Origin: Chrysomallon squamiferum
Lineage: Eukaryota > Mollusca > Gastropoda > Neomphalida > Peltospiridae
Direction of reading: 5' to 3'
Length of the DNA stretch: 55,000 bases
Assembly (NCBI GenBank): GCA_012295275.1
Contig: CM022665.1
Span: 38,647,295 to 38,702,294 of the forward strand
Positions 15,760-29,570 of the stretch are shown in pieces. The notes below the pieces were generated by a model. That model was not told the DNA's origin. It ran no database searches and saw only the letters and a list, made by a program, of their open reading frames with translations. The number at the start of each line of letters is the position of its first letter. Position 1 is the first letter of the stretch. The position numbers and the translations under genes are program-made.

Positions 15760-17060
15760 TTCAAAGCAGTGTTGTTGACGTCCCCTTTAACGAGAGCGAT
15801 TAAACGACAGCGACTTATCCGATTACTGACTGAAGAAAGCCAGTCAATACTGACAGCTCCTGGACAAACAGCTGAAGGCTGAGCGGCAAAAATGATGTAG
15901 ATATAAAGTGGAGAAGAAGCACACTTGAGCCCATCAGTAATTATCTGGGAGGAAATTCTCCAGAGTGTGCTTCGTTTTGTTTTAGTCATCGATTTACAAG
16001 GTTTGGTATTGCCTTGCCATCGACCGCCTCACGAATCAGCAGAACGAAGTCACGCCAGAACAAACACCAAAACATTTCATGGTTGTACGGTACGGAATTA
16101 TTTCCCAGTGGTGACAGAGTTAACATTTGCCAATAAAAATGGGCATATTTATAAGCAACTCATTAACCTATAAAGACTCTATGGTTGTAGAGGGAATGGC
16201 GTCACGATTAATCAGTTAGGAGGGCGCTAATTAATGTTGTCACCTGGTATTTAAAACAGTTTATAAGCTAGCTCTCGTAACGCGGTCGAAAAGATTTAAA
16301 AAAAAAAAAAAAAAAAAAATCTCACCCATTCTCATCATGTTCTTTCTATTCGTACCACTATGAACTTTAACAACTGTTGACTTAACAGAAATATACGCTA
16401 TTAAATTCAGATAAACAATATTTGCATATATAATTCAGGGTCATGCGTCCCAGCCAGTGTGTACTCCAGCATCTGTTGTTCTTTCTACAGTAACAGTACT
16501 ACAAAGTACGTTTCTGAAATGACCCAGAGACTGTTAGGTTGCAAGCAGCTTATAAATTATCAGTGTTATCATTGCTCATACTTTCGATTAAAACCATCGA
16601 CCATTTCACGTACGTGTGTAACTACGGAAATAAAAGAAAACCCCAATATCTGAAGAAATAGGCCAACGTCAAATCGTGTCTAATTCAATCTACGTTTCTT
16701 CAGATGGTTACACACTTTGCGTGATTCATGTATTAAAACCCCACTCGAGAATTACTGAAATATTCACGTGTTGAAATCAATTGTAATCCGACAACAAGTA
16801 AATCTAACTGTCTTGAAAAGCCTTACGACATTTACGAGTTTCGTGTCGGAAGAAATAAATGAAGAAAACTACGTAGACTGTGATTGTGGGGTTGGGAAGG
16901 TTGTCTGTTGTTGTGGGTTTTTTGACGGATTTCAATGCGAGTTCGGGTTTTTGCAGTGCACAGTGAATAACGGCAGTAAAAACAATGACTGTTTCGTGAG
17001 GTGATTTTGACATTTGATTAAAGTTAATATCATCATTACGTGTGCAGTCTACATCTAGCT
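15760..17060. other. Unique DNA; no gene recognised
   Basis: Poly-A 16298-16319. A Cys-containing 78-codon frame (16768-17004) lacks a signal peptide, regular Cys spacing or splice context. Confidence 0.5.
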
Positions 17061-17211
17061 TTTACTCTTTTTCTCAGCCTCTCAAATTAACTCTCTGTCT
17101 GTCTCTCTTTATCTTTCTTCCTCTCTCTTTCTCTCTCCATTTCTTTCTGTCTCTGTCTGCCTGTCTCTTACTCCCTCTCTCTTCTTCTCTCTCTCTTTCT
17201 CTCTCTTTATC

Positions 17212-17310
<99 letters not shown>

Positions 17311-17340
17311 TCTCTCTCTCTCTTTCTATTTCTATCTCTC
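17061..17340. repeat. Pyrimidine tract with pure (TC)45 core
   Basis: Imperfect CT-rich sequence flanks a pure (TC)n at 17217-17306. Confidence 0.95.
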
Positions 17341-18093
17341 AGTCTTTGCCTCAGACTATGGTTTTGATTCGCTGTGTTTAGCGGAAATAAAAAATAAAGA
17401 ATACGTTGTTTAATGACATCTCAACACTGGTAAGACAAGGAAACGGTTTAATGATACAGTCACAAGAACTCATCCAGCGTCTTCGAGTTCTTCACTCAGC
17501 TTTCTATTCTGAGCGACAGTCCGATTCTTTGTCATTATTTATTCACCAGTTTTTAAATTACTTTTTTTTCCCGGTTTTCCGAGCTTTTTTTTTTTTTATT
17601 TTTTTTTTTTTTTTTCTGGTGTTGTAAACAGCTTTTAGTGTAATAGAGAAGAAAAACAGAAAAAAGTAAAATTTAATTTATTCTGTTTTTAAACCAATTT
17701 ATTCTTGCTTCATTACAGGCCTAAAGTCCTAAATAAGTTGAATATTAACACTAAACTATTATGAAAGGAAATTTAAAAAAAAAAAATTAAAAAATAAAAT
17801 AAAATAAAATAAAATAAATAAAAACACACACACATACATATATATATATGCAAGCATATATATTGAAAGATATGCACACAAAAATTTTTAAAATACATTA
17901 AAATACCCAGCAGCTTTCTATTTACTTTTGTCCATTATTTTCCTTTTTTTTTTTAAAATTGAATTTGTTTTTCCCCACGCTACACGGATAATAAAATAAT
18001 TCACACCATTAACCAGAAAAATCTAGGAAAGCCAGAAGTCAACGAACTCTGCAATAATCGATCTTATTGACATTTTTTCACGAACAACTGGAG

Positions 18094-18131
<38 letters not shown>

Positions 18132-18590
18132 AGAATTCAGATCATTGGCACTGTAGTGTTATTGGTACATCAGCCACAACTTCAGTCAAACATGGAAACT
18201 CTGTGTCGATAGTGGTCTTCTATAAATAAATACCGATATTCATATCGGTTTGGTAGCCGCTGCTTCTAGTGTTTTCGTTTCCTAGAATGACTCACAGCGC
18301 TGTATATAATCCTATAGGATTTTTCTGAGTAGTTTGGATCGATGAAGCAGCGACCTAACTACAACCTGGTACATATACTGTAGTACCGAAGGCGATAAAT
18401 TTAGCAACACGACCGATATAAAGAGAATACCTGTGAATAATCATAATTATGTTCATTGCAAGATGTTGCTGTGTTTATTGTGTAATGTACTGTAAGTTAA
18501 TTGTAAACAGCTAGAGTCTTTTTGATTTGACTACATGGATAGATACGTACGTACGTACATCTGTGCATCTATTTATCTATCTATCATATA
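17341..18590. other. Unique AT-rich DNA; no gene recognised
   Basis: Poly-T 17586-17616, poly-A 18094-18129. ACCGATAT-TC-ATATCGGT (18231-18248) is a short perfect inverted repeat in a less AT-rich stretch. Confidence 0.5.
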
Positions 18591-18593
18591 TAA

Positions 18594-18700
18594 ATATACA
18601 TACATACATACATACATACATACATACATGCATGCATGCACATACATACGTACATAAAGCATGCACGCACGCGCACGCATGCCCACACACACACACACAT
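18594..18700. repeat. (ACAT)n, CATG/CACG variants and (AC)n
   Basis: (ACAT)n 18597-18630, GCATGCAC variants, then (AC)n 18684-18700. Confidence 0.93.
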
Positions 18701-18770
18701 ACATGCAAAATCGCGAGTTTTGAACCCGCAAACGAAACGTCACTGCTCTGATGTACTTTCTCGCCCACAC
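18685..18770 (-). mobile_element. SINE-like B-box remnant joined to a (TG)n/(ATGT)n tract
   Basis: Minus strand: GTTCAAAAC, a perfect B-box, reads into AAAACTCGCGATTTTGC and then TG- and ATGT-repeats. No clear A-box. A similar AAACTCGCGA-then-TG layout occurs near 49750. Confidence 0.28.
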
Positions 18771-20120
18771 GTAACTTTTAAGAGCCCCAAGAGATAGAAA
18801 ATAACACATCCGAGCGACTGAGTGTCATCGCAACGCAAAATGTGCCATCACTGCTTGGTAGTACTCTTGTGATTAAATACAAATTACGGGCTTACGGTAA
18901 TAACTTTTGAAAGAAAACAGCTCAACGTAATCACACATGGCCTCCAGTGATTAAAATAAATAAGATACTTCAAAGAATTTTCGCTGAACCTAGCGGCGAT
19001 TTGAATCGATGTATCAGTGCATGCTTGCGAGTGTGGCCATGTGTTTGAGTGCGTATCTCGTCTGTGTGTGTACGAATATGCGAGAGTTACGATATAAATA
19101 AATATATCCACACCTAGAAATATGTATAAAAGAGACACACAGAATAGCTGAGATAGATAGATGTTGTATATAAATAAACACACATATACGCAAACATAGA
19201 AGAAAAAAAAAAAAGAAAAGAGACAGACAGAGAGAGAGGGGTCGTGTTGTGCTGGTGATTGCCGTATATATGTATAACTGTATATTTAATTTTGTTACGT
19301 GTTTGCATGTTATTTGTTTTTATATTAAATGTCTGAATGAAAAAAATATAAGTATATGGAATTACATTTATATATAAGGCAAAACACACAAAAAAAAAAA
19401 AAAAAAAATGAAAAATTAAAAAAAAAAAAATAATAATAATAATAATCAGGTAACTTATGAATATTCACTATCGCAGACAACATACATAAACATTATATTT
19501 CCCACATAAAAAAAATCTCTTGCAACAATTAATTAAGAACAGTTCACGGAATGACGCCAGTTGTTTCGTTTGTCAAAAATATATTTAAAAACAATATGTG
19601 TGTAACCTAATAACTTTTAATAATCAAATGTACTGAGACAAGCAACTAACTATCTATCCATCCACTCATTCATTCTTTCGTTAATTCATTCATCCATCTA
19701 TCAATCCATCCATTCATTCGTTCATTAACTCATTCATCCATCCATCCATCCATCCATCCAAGCGTTCGTTCTTTCTTTCTTTCTTTCTTCATTATCCCTG
19801 ACAGCAAACAACTGATGACCCAGAATTGTATAACGAAAATAAATTAACTCATATCGATTTAATTATCGTCTTTTTATAGTCTACAAATCAGTGTGACACA
19901 CATTAAACCTTGATTCATTTGCACAACTGTTTTCCTTTATTGTCCTGTCTGTTGTAAGTAAATACATTAACGTAATATCCAGATGTAAACATTTATCAGT
20001 CTTTGTATACAGCCTTCTGCTTTATAATCTGAGTAATAATAAAGAAAGAAATAATAAAAGAAACGTTTGTTTTTAAATAAAAGATTGTTATGTAAATATG
20101 AACAAACATACCCCCAGCGC
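18771..20120. other. AT-rich DNA with tetranucleotide patches; no gene seen
   Basis: Poly-A 19390-19430 and CATC/CATT tetramers with (TTTC)n at 19650-19790. Nothing protein-like. Confidence 0.6.
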
Positions 20121-20123
20121 AAT

Positions 20124-20147
20124 CACACACACACACACACACGCACG

Positions 20148-20185
<38 letters not shown>
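20124..20185. repeat. (AC)n
   Basis: (AC)n with three GCAC units near its middle. Confidence 0.97.
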
Positions 20186-20189
<4 letters not shown>

Positions 20190-20309
20190 CTCAGTGCAAA
20201 CGCTACACACCGTACATACAAATATGATTTGTCAACATCTTAATCATAAACGATAAAAGAAACATTATATTAAAAGCTACGCATTAAAAGCTACAAGAAC
20301 ACAAACAAC

Positions 20310-20535
20310 AGCGACTATTTTACTATTACTACTTCTAATACAGTTATTTCTACTATAACTATCATCATCATCCTAATAATATTAGCAATGACTGCAGTAA
20401 CAACAATAATAACCATAACAGTAAGAAGAAGAAATAGAACACCAACAACAACAATAATAATAGTAGTAGTAATAGTAGTAGTAGTAGTAGTAGTAGTAGT
20501 AGCAGTAGTAGTAATAGTAGTAGTAGTAGTAGTAA

Positions 20536-20567
<32 letters not shown>

Positions 20568-20568
20568 A

Positions 20569-20621
<53 letters not shown>

Positions 20622-20782
20622 ATAGTAGTAGCAGTAGTAGTAATAGTAGTAGTAGTAGTAGTAGTAGTAGTAGAAATAGTAGTAGCAGTAGTAGTAATAG
20701 TAGTAGTAGTAGTAGTAGTAATAATAATGACAATAATAATAATAACAACAACAACAATAATAATAATAATAACAATAATAAC

Positions 20783-20840
<58 letters not shown>
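20310..20840. repeat. Large (TAG)n/(AAC)n/(AAT)n block
   Basis: (TAG)n with scattered AAT and CAG changes at about 20457-20722, then (AAC)n 20742-20757 and (AAT)n to 20840. The frames of 138-179 codons here on both strands are homopolymer products of the repeat. Confidence 0.97.
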
Positions 20841-20841
<1 letters not shown>

Positions 20842-21483
20842 GCTTCACGTTCATTTGAATATTATATTATTAAAAACATAGGACTCAGTTTCTTTCTGCT
20901 TCTCAACAGATAATTTGATAACGATGCTTTCAGAAACGACTGTGAAAGCAGCAAATACAAAATCAATATCTAAAACGAAATAAAAAATACTTTTCTTGTC
21001 ACTCATGTTTAGAAAATAGGATAACGGAGACCGTACTTTGTAATTATAATGAAAAAATAAGAGGTGTATATTTAATATTAAATGAAATAAAATAAAAATA
21101 CATTTCTTAAAATATATAAATTAAATAAAAAAATAAAAATAAATTTCTCAAAATATTTTTTTTTCTTTTTAAATTATTAAAAAATATATATATTTTTTTA
21201 TTATTATTATTTTTTTTTTTTTAAAGACGAAAAAGAAACCAGATATAATGATATAAGATACGTTTTTCTACAGAAACGAAAAATTCCTACTAAATGCTTA
21301 AAATATATCAACATTAATGTTCATATATTTTTTTCAATCTCATATTTAGCTGTGTGGTATAATCATCTGTGAATTACATTACATTTCTGTCCTGCATAAT
21401 GTATAACACAATACAGAAGAATATTTTATTGTATTCGTCCATTCAGAGATGTGAGCGCATAGCTAATTTATCTGCATCTATGT

Positions 21484-21494
21484 TGTGTGTGTGT

Positions 21495-21580
<86 letters not shown>
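21484..21580. repeat. (TG)n, 97 bp
   Basis: (GT)n with one TATG interruption at its left side. Poly-A follows at 21683-21715. Confidence 0.98.
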
Positions 21581-21583
<3 letters not shown>

Positions 21584-21679
21584 ATAAGAAAGTGATTTCA
21601 TGTTGAATATTTTCTTCAATATAATCACAGCAAAATAATAAAAAATTTGACCTATGCTTTGTAGGATACTCTGGTATTC

Positions 21680-21715
<36 letters not shown>

Positions 21716-21717
<2 letters not shown>

Positions 21718-22307
21718 GAAAAATTCAACATCGTGACTTATTTCTTGTCACATATCTAAAAATACCTACTCTGTTTATTGTTCACGGGTGCAAAAATATC
21801 TAGATCCGTTTTTGGATCAAGGGTTGCAAAAAGAGGAGTGGCGTCGTTTTTTTAGTGATTATAGCTGTCAAAACGCCGCTGGTTATATTATAAAAACAAT
21901 AACATTAAGTAAGAAAAAAAAAAATATATATATATATATATATAAAAAGGAGTTGGGAGGTCACACCCCTCCTGGTTTCGTGTGTGAATAAGTTTATATT
22001 TTACCTTTCTGACGTGTCGTGCTTGTGATTACGAAGAATTATTTTATTTTTATTTTTCTGTTATCAGGTATGAGAGGAGTGTGCTAATTAACAGATCTCT
22101 GCGTGACTTGGTCTCCAGAAACGATTTTTTTTTTTTTTTTCTTTTGTTTCCAAATTCGTTTCGCCGTCCAGACTTTATTTAAGATCGGTAATTGCTGCTT
22201 CGATAAGAATCTAAGTATTTTGGTATAACACAGGCAGGGAATAAAAATAAAAACAGCAGTGTAATATTACAGTAGTAGTAGTAGAGTTAGTAGTATCTGT
22301 AGTAGTG

Positions 22308-22347
<40 letters not shown>

Positions 22348-22984
22348 AGTTGGTATAATAGTGGCTGTAGTAAAAATATTAAAGCTGATAATGATGATGA
22401 ATAAAATAAAATAAAATAAAATAATAACATAAAATAAAAATCTCTTCTTTTTATTCTCACCTACATAAAGTATCGGAATTCGACCTAGTTGTCATTGTTA
22501 GTCCCAATAATATTACCATTTCTGCATCAGTGCCCGTCAATCGTTTCAAATCCATTCCCATCCATTTCATTCAAATCGTATTTGGAAACGACAAACATGT
22601 CTTATTATTTGGTTCATTTTTTTTCTTCAGAACTTTGACATTATTTTTTTTTTTCATTCCGCGCAAAACAGACATGAAGATTCCATTAATTAATTTCTTT
22701 GTTCATTAATATTTTTTCCCGTATGACTGACTGTACAGCTTTAAAACAAATCGAGCGAAATTAACACGCGAATAAAAGTAAGTCACGGAAATACGTAAAA
22801 TTCCTGAGATTTTTTTTATATTTTTGTTATTATTTATTTATTTATTTACATATTTATTTATTTTTTTTCTTGTTGATAGAGACAGGTGAAGCGAATTAGC
22901 TTGTGTAATCTTGATTATAATTCAAAATTCCCATTTAAGAAGAAATATAATTTATTCTTCTGCTTTGCATTTCAGAACGGTGCA
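21716..22984. other. AT-rich DNA with (TAG)n; no gene seen
   Basis: (AT)n 21925-21944, poly-T 22126-22140, imperfect (TAG)n 22269-22348, (AAAAT)n near 22400. Confidence 0.6.
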
Positions 22985-23145
22985 CATTGACAATATTCGG
23001 GAACGCACTGGCTCAGGAGGACAAAGTCCAATCACGACCTTACAAAACCCGTCAGATGCCTCTGACGAGACTCGAACCTATAGCACCCATTCGCCCGCAC
23101 TCCCAATGAAGACGACGTTACCGTTCGGTCATCAAGACAACGTTG
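22985..23145 (-). mobile_element. tRNA-derived SINE fragment with long-variable-arm spacing
   Basis: Minus strand: A-box-like TGACCGAACGG (23131-23121) and a perfect B-box GTTCGAGTC (23077-23069) about 43 nt apart. This spacing fits a tRNA-Leu/Ser-like (type II) ancestor and differs from the 15.7-kb copy. A (GT)n tract abuts its 5' side at about 23142. Confidence 0.5.
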
Positions 23146-23315
23146 TGTGTGTGTGTGTGTGCGCGCGTGTGTTTGTGTTTGTTATATTTTTAATACAGGA
23201 ATAAACAATTACACATACCTGTGCTTACACATACACATATATATGCATACAGATGCATTCAGTTACATGCATTGATATATACATTGATATTACTCACATA
23301 CATACTCACACACAC

Positions 23316-23349
<34 letters not shown>

Positions 23350-23475
23350 CATACATACATATGTGTTATATAAATATCCGTTTTGATATATTTATCTTTG
23401 TGTGTATGTGTGTGTGTATGTGACTGCATCTGTATGCATTTATATATGTGACTGTGTAAACACATGTATGTGTAT
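23142..23475. repeat. (GT)n, (AC)n and CATA/TATG patches
   Basis: (GT)n 23142-23180, (AC)n 23305-23346, CATA and TGTATG variants either side. Poly-T follows at 23602-23637. Confidence 0.9.
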
Positions 23476-23605
23476 CTGTTCGTGTATCAAGAATATAATA
23501 AATATTTCACCTTCACCTATTACAGTATTGAACAATGTCAGCGACAATCGTTAAGCACATTTTCTGGTGACTAATTCTGTTTACCTTTGTACAGATCGGT
23601 TTTTT

Positions 23606-23637
<32 letters not shown>

Positions 23638-23799
23638 CATTTTTAAAAGTATTTATTTAGAAATATAATAAATCCTGTAGACCCAGATGCAGACGACATA
23701 AAATCAACAGTCTTGTTAAACGACAAATATTTGTTTTCTGCATCAAAAATTAGAACCTGAAATCGAAGGGTTATAACCAATTTTTAACTGATTTTATTA

Positions 23800-23944
23800 T
23801 TAAAATTATTATTATTATCATTATTATTTTTATTATTTATTATCATCATTATCATTATTATTATTATTATTATCATCATCATCATCATCATCATCATTAT
23901 TATTATTATTATCATTATTATTGTTATTATTATTATTATTATTA

Positions 23945-23999
<55 letters not shown>

Positions 24000-24012
24000 G
24001 TTACTACCATTA

Positions 24013-24050
<38 letters not shown>

Positions 24051-24056
24051 GTTATT
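23800..24056. repeat. (ATT)n/(ATC)n block, about 255 bp
   Basis: Interspersed ATT and ATC triplets throughout. Confidence 0.96.
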
Positions 24057-24269
24057 TTTTACGGGCACACACAAGTCATACAGTGAGTCAGCGGATGTCG
24101 TTGGTTAAACATGTTACATTGTTTATAGGGTACTAGGTATATTTTATAACCTCATTGATTTCCTGCAGACTCAGCGCACTAACCTTGAACTGAAATAAAA
24201 TTTAATACGTTTATCCTGCACTAAGTTATATTACCATTTTCTTTTTATGCAACAAATTAAAATATCCTC

Positions 24270-24672
24270 ACAGCTGTTGTTGTTGCTACTACTGTAACTA
24301 CTACTACTACCACGACAACAGTATCAACAACAACAACAACTATTACTACTACAACTACTGCTGCTACTACTATACTAGTATTACTATAATCGTACTACTA
24401 CTACTGTTATTGCAACTATTACATCTACTGTGCTACTACTACTATATTACTACTATTACTACTAGCATTACAACAACTACTACCACCACTACTACTATTA
24501 CTATTATCATTACTACTACTACCACTCAGAAACCACTACCACTTCTTGCACGACTATTTCCTAGTAGTACTACTACTATGCTATCACAGCTACTATCTCC
24601 ATTGCTACCACCAGCACTACTACTACTGCTACTACAACATCTACTACTATTAACAACTATTACAACAAGTTA
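24270..24672. repeat. Imperfect (ACT)n/(ACA)n block
   Basis: About 400 bp of ACT, ACC, ACA and ATT triplets, more eroded than neighbouring arrays. Confidence 0.9.
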
Positions 24673-25027
24673 AACAACAAAATAAAACCACTCAGTGACC
24701 AAGCATCTCATGACCAAGCGTGTCATTTACTGTAGATTTTCATATTAAGAGGGAAACCTTATAAGCGACAAGTTCAAGATGATCAGAATAGACTTTTAGA
24801 AAATACGATCAGCTCAAATCTCCGATTCATTTTAAAACAGATTATTGTAAATCTTTGTCCCACTTCGTTTAGTTTGCTGTTTATTCATACTGTCGTCATA
24901 TTTCTAGACGATGAACGTTTATTAACATACTTACTTATTTATGTTCTGTGTTTAATGATGCTGGTGAATTATTAATTATTTTAACCCTTTTTATCGCAGT
25001 AGTGTTTATTTCATCGATGAAGTCATT

Positions 25028-25132
25028 GATGTGTGTATGTATGTATGTATGTATGTATGTATGTATGCATGTGCATATATGTGTATGTGTGTACATGTGC
25101 ATTATATGTGTATGTGCATGTGTGTGTGTGTA
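25028..25132. repeat. (TATG)n and (TG)n
   Basis: (TATG)n 25036-25067 degenerating to TG-rich sequence. Confidence 0.92.
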
Positions 25133-25401
25133 ACTATAAATTTAATTTAAAAAAAAATTATAATAAATAGTTGAAAAGTTTTTTTTCTGCATTTGACTGT
25201 GTTTTTGTCAGGTATTTTCAACTCCCTCAAAATAAAAGGCGCGGTATGTATATTGTCCTCAAGTACAAAAAGTGGAAGAAACGTTATACCCCGTTCTGAA
25301 TCAAATATGACTCGCGTGCACGTGACTCTAAACTAACTTGTCCTAATTTCCAGACAAAAGATCAAGAGAACTAAATACCACATTACAGAGAATTACAAAG
25401 C

Positions 25402-25404
<3 letters not shown>

Positions 25405-25480
<76 letters not shown>
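25405..25480. repeat. (TC)n
   Basis: Uninterrupted (TC)38, followed by CATA-rich sequence to about 25700. Confidence 0.97.
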
Positions 25481-25484
<4 letters not shown>

Positions 25485-26209
25485 TAAACCCATATGCATA
25501 TACATTCATACATATATACATACATACATATACAAATAGATACATCCATACAATACATACATGCATGCATGCAAACTTACACACAGAAACGTACATACAT
25601 TTATAGGTTCCTCCTTACATATAGGCCTATACAGGAATATATCTATCTACAAACACGTACACACTATTACACATATATATATACATATACAGACAGAACT
25701 ACGGTGACCCTGTTTTTGCAGACGTTTGTCATTATATAAATAAACATATATACACCAAGTTCATATCTCGGATCTCGGGTCATCGACAGTCAATTGTAAG
25801 CCGAGTCGAAAATTGTGATTTGTCGACACGAAAATAGTTTCAAGTCGCCGGCACGTGACTTAATATAGACCATGTGACTGTTAGTTAGTATGACTCACGC
25901 TTATTTCAGTCGTATATCGATTTTTGACTTACATATGTTACTGACAGCTCTTTTGATGTCTGAAATAGATTTTGTATTTTAACGCTACTGACATTAATTA
26001 TTTTTTAAATATAACATCTGGTACACATGTGTTGTAACGGCGAATGATGCAGTTTACAATATTATTTAATAATAAAAGACAACTTTTAAATTAACCATAC
26101 ATGTCATTAGAGCAACCTTTTCAACCGGGCTTTGCTTTTGTTAATATTTATTTTTTTTGGTTTTGTTGTACGGATTGCTTTTTCGTTTCTTTTTCCCCTG
26201 CAGTTTCGT

Positions 26210-26212
<3 letters not shown>

Positions 26213-26262
<50 letters not shown>

Positions 26263-26295
26263 TTCTTTTATTAATACTAAAATAAATAAATAAAA

Positions 26296-26350
<55 letters not shown>

Positions 26351-26360
26351 AATAAAATGA
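26213..26360. repeat. (AC)n, (AT)n and (AAAT)n
   Basis: (AC)20 26213-26252, short (AT)n, then (AAAT)n 26279-26356. Confidence 0.97.
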
Positions 26361-26729
26361 AAAAATATGAAAAGTAATAGTAATATTGTATTATAAACCG
26401 ACCAGTCATGCATAAAACCAATAAAACGACCAACTAGTATACATACTAATAGGCCCGTGCACCTGATCAATCAGCGAGGCGTGAAGCGTGACTGATCGTT
26501 AGATTAATCATCCTCAGTCAGTCAGCTGCATCTGAAACCTACTCACACACGCAGAGACAGACCTTGCACGTCTGTAGTGGACGTGCAATTAGGAACATGC
26601 ATTGTCTCCTCAAAATTTTTTTTTTTTTTTTTTTTTTATAGGACATTTGGGGATTTGTTTGTGAGACGAAATGATGTCTGCGTATGTATGTAAGTACATA
26701 CGTACGTGTGTGTGTGTGTGTGTGCGTGT

Positions 26730-28480
26730 TAAAAGCTCCCATGTTGGTAAATACCACGTGAATTAGTGTAATACAGAATGTAGGCGTTCGGTTTCGTCTT
26801 TCTATTTATCTGTCGGAGGTATTTTGTATATAAAAAAAAAAAAAAATAAAAAATAAAGCAGTAGGACATTTCAAGGCAAATTGGCCTATTACGAAACATC
26901 ATATGACATAGCTATTCAAAGGGTTTTGTGTACCTAGCACAAAAGGAAAGAGTTCCCTTACAGCACGTGATCGCATACCACCCGCTTAAATGGCTCATCC
27001 AAGCGATTGGATGAATTTACTGAGGCGGGATTTTACTTCCTAACATAATACAAAACAGGGGACTTCGATTCGTGGGGCAAAGTGTGACGTGTGAAGTACT
27101 CGGTAAATAATGAAATAAGGTTAATATTTCGGGAAGTTCTAGAACCCTCCGGAATAGTTTTAATAAATATATTGTGCAATGTTATTTATTTATTAGATTA
27201 TGACAGGAATACGTTCGTAAGATACTTGTAAATAATCTTTTTAAAATAACCGATATTTTAGTAATGTATCCACCATACTGTATTTCATTATTTTGTTATT
27301 TACATATTTTATAACAAATACCTTTACGTCTTAAATGCAAACATCGTATCCTAATAGCAGTATCTACCCATTCCTCCCGTATCCGTACTAACATGGTGAT
27401 TATCATTTTCATCGACGTCATAATCAGTGACGTCATAATCATCGCGTTGTCGTCATTTTCGTTGTTGTTCATGTTTGTTTATAAAAGTCTGCCTCAAAAT
27501 CACTGAAGTCATAAACAAACTGTTTACGAACACCTAAACAGACGTAAATATACACACGCACATGTACACACATATTGTGAAGTAATAACAGTATGTACTA
27601 TATGTAACACTTATTTACAAACAGCTAATGTCAATGTTTCTATGGACAGAAATAATTATAAAAAAGAAAAGAAGAAGAAAAAAAAAGACTGAATTTTACG
27701 AAATAATAATAATAATAATAATAATAGTACTACTACTATTATAAAATAGAACTTAAAAAAAAAAAAAAATAAAAAATAAAAAACAGTAAAAAAAAAAAAA
27801 AAAAAAATCAAATAATAAAAATAAAAATTTAGAAATCAATGCACTTATTACACAGATCATTTAATCCAAAGCAAACTGTAAATGAGAAATTTAGAACTCG
27901 TATTATAAGTGGAAGGTTGCAGGAACAAAACCCTCCATGCGCTTATATAAAACTCTTTTCCCATTCAGTTACTACCATACATTTTACACATGAACATAAT
28001 CAAGGGAGTTTTTAAATTTATTTTTATTTTTATTTTTATTTACTTATTTATATTGTTTTGCCTGTGTATTATAATAATTTGTTGCTGAAAAGCTACGGTT
28101 AACCATCGTGCTATTTTTACCAGTTCACACCCAGTGATTGTTGATCTAAGAATGTTTTAAACGTGCTTAAAAATTCGTCTGGTTGGACTCGTTACAGACA
28201 CAAATCAGCAAGGTGTCACACGGTGTGTATTTCACAACTGCTGTTTTTCGCTGTAGTACGTACCCGGAACAAAGGTGTATATAATGTGTGTCTTTCTTCC
28301 TCATTCTCAACATAGGTCTTGTTTAAGAGTCTTAAAATACATTAAGTTGTCGCTTCAAAACAGATTTTGTTCCTTTGTTGCATGTTTTAGTGTGTACCAG
28401 TTTATTGATTTGCGTTTCCTTCCTATCCCACTTCCTTAATCTTCTAACCTTCCTCAGTGCTCTATGTGTGACCGACAGTC
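26730..28480. other. Mainly unique DNA; no gene recognised
   Basis: Contains the CRE-TATA cluster at 27.41-27.49 kb and A-rich/(AAT)n sequence at 27.66-27.81 kb. About 26.9-27.6 kb is among the least repetitive stretches of the window, yet I see no exon in it. Confidence 0.45.
27413..27487 (+). promoter_or_regulatory. Tandem CRE pair with downstream TATA box
   Basis: CGACGTCA (27413-27420) and the perfect TGACGTCA (27428-27435) lie in a 15-bp tandem repeat sharing GTCATAATCA. TATAAAAG follows at 27480-27487, giving the spacing of CRE-driven animal promoters on the plus strand. No convincing exon follows within the next kilobase, so this is either a promoter of a non-coding or distant-exon transcript or chance. 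Confidence 0.3.
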
Positions 28481-28481
28481 C

Positions 28482-28907
<426 letters not shown>

Positions 28908-29049
28908 GTCTGAGTCTGCCCGTCCCCCCTCTGTCTCTCTTCCTCTTCTGCTTCTATCTCTGGCTCTCATTCGTTTTATTCTTCCATTCTATTTCTTTGT
29001 CATTGCCTTTCAATATAATGCATATACTACACTTTTATACTCATAGACA

Positions 29050-29570
29050 TATGTGTGTGTGTGTGTGTGTGTGTGTATGTCTATATATATATATATGCAT
29101 AACGTGTGTATGTCTGAATATGTGTAAAAAGCTAAATTAGACTAAACTAAAATAACGTAAACGAAACTGCCACGCGATCATGCAATACAAAACGTCAACA
29201 ACTGAAATACGCGATAATTTCTAATTCAAGACCTGTACATTTATCAATGGCTATCGCTCTACAGCTGACCTGTTGTTGTGTGGTTTTCATTAGTCAAATT
29301 CTTTGTTTTACTAGCACGTGTATGAGTCATATTAAAGTTAATATTGTTCTCGAAAATAAAGCTTTTCCTGGCAGGAAGTGACAAACGGTGCATGCACCGC
29401 GCCACGTGGTAACCAGTTTTAAACAGATTCACTTGTAAATAAAGAAATAGATATTTTAGAAACTCGGCGTGAAAGTTATAGATAAACAAACAAGTTGAAA
29501 AGGTCGTAGTGGGGAAAAAAAAAAAGAAAAGAAGAAAGAAACATATCTAAAATATATTTACATATATATA
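29050..29570. other. (TG)n then unique DNA with clustered palindromes
   Basis: (TG)n 29051-29076. CGGTGCATGCACCG (29386-29399) and CCACGTGG (29402-29409) are perfect palindromes. No gene seen. Confidence 0.55.

Noticed and set aside
16768-17004. Possible Cys-rich secreted peptide
   Set aside because: No signal peptide, no regular Cys framework and no splice or promoter context. The Cys and Gly come from a TGT/GGG-rich stretch.
20315-20858. Frames of 138-179 codons rich in Thr, Leu, Ile or Val
   Set aside because: They are translations of the (TAG)/(AAC)/(AAT) block, open on both strands and in several frames.
23020-23140. Functional tRNA-Leu or tRNA-Ser gene
   Set aside because: The promoter boxes are good, but I cannot fold a complete acceptor stem with both ends matching, so a SINE head is likelier.
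27131-27156. Heat-shock element around GAAGTTCTAGAA
   Set aside because: Only the TTCTAGAA pair has correct spacing; the third unit is one base out of register.
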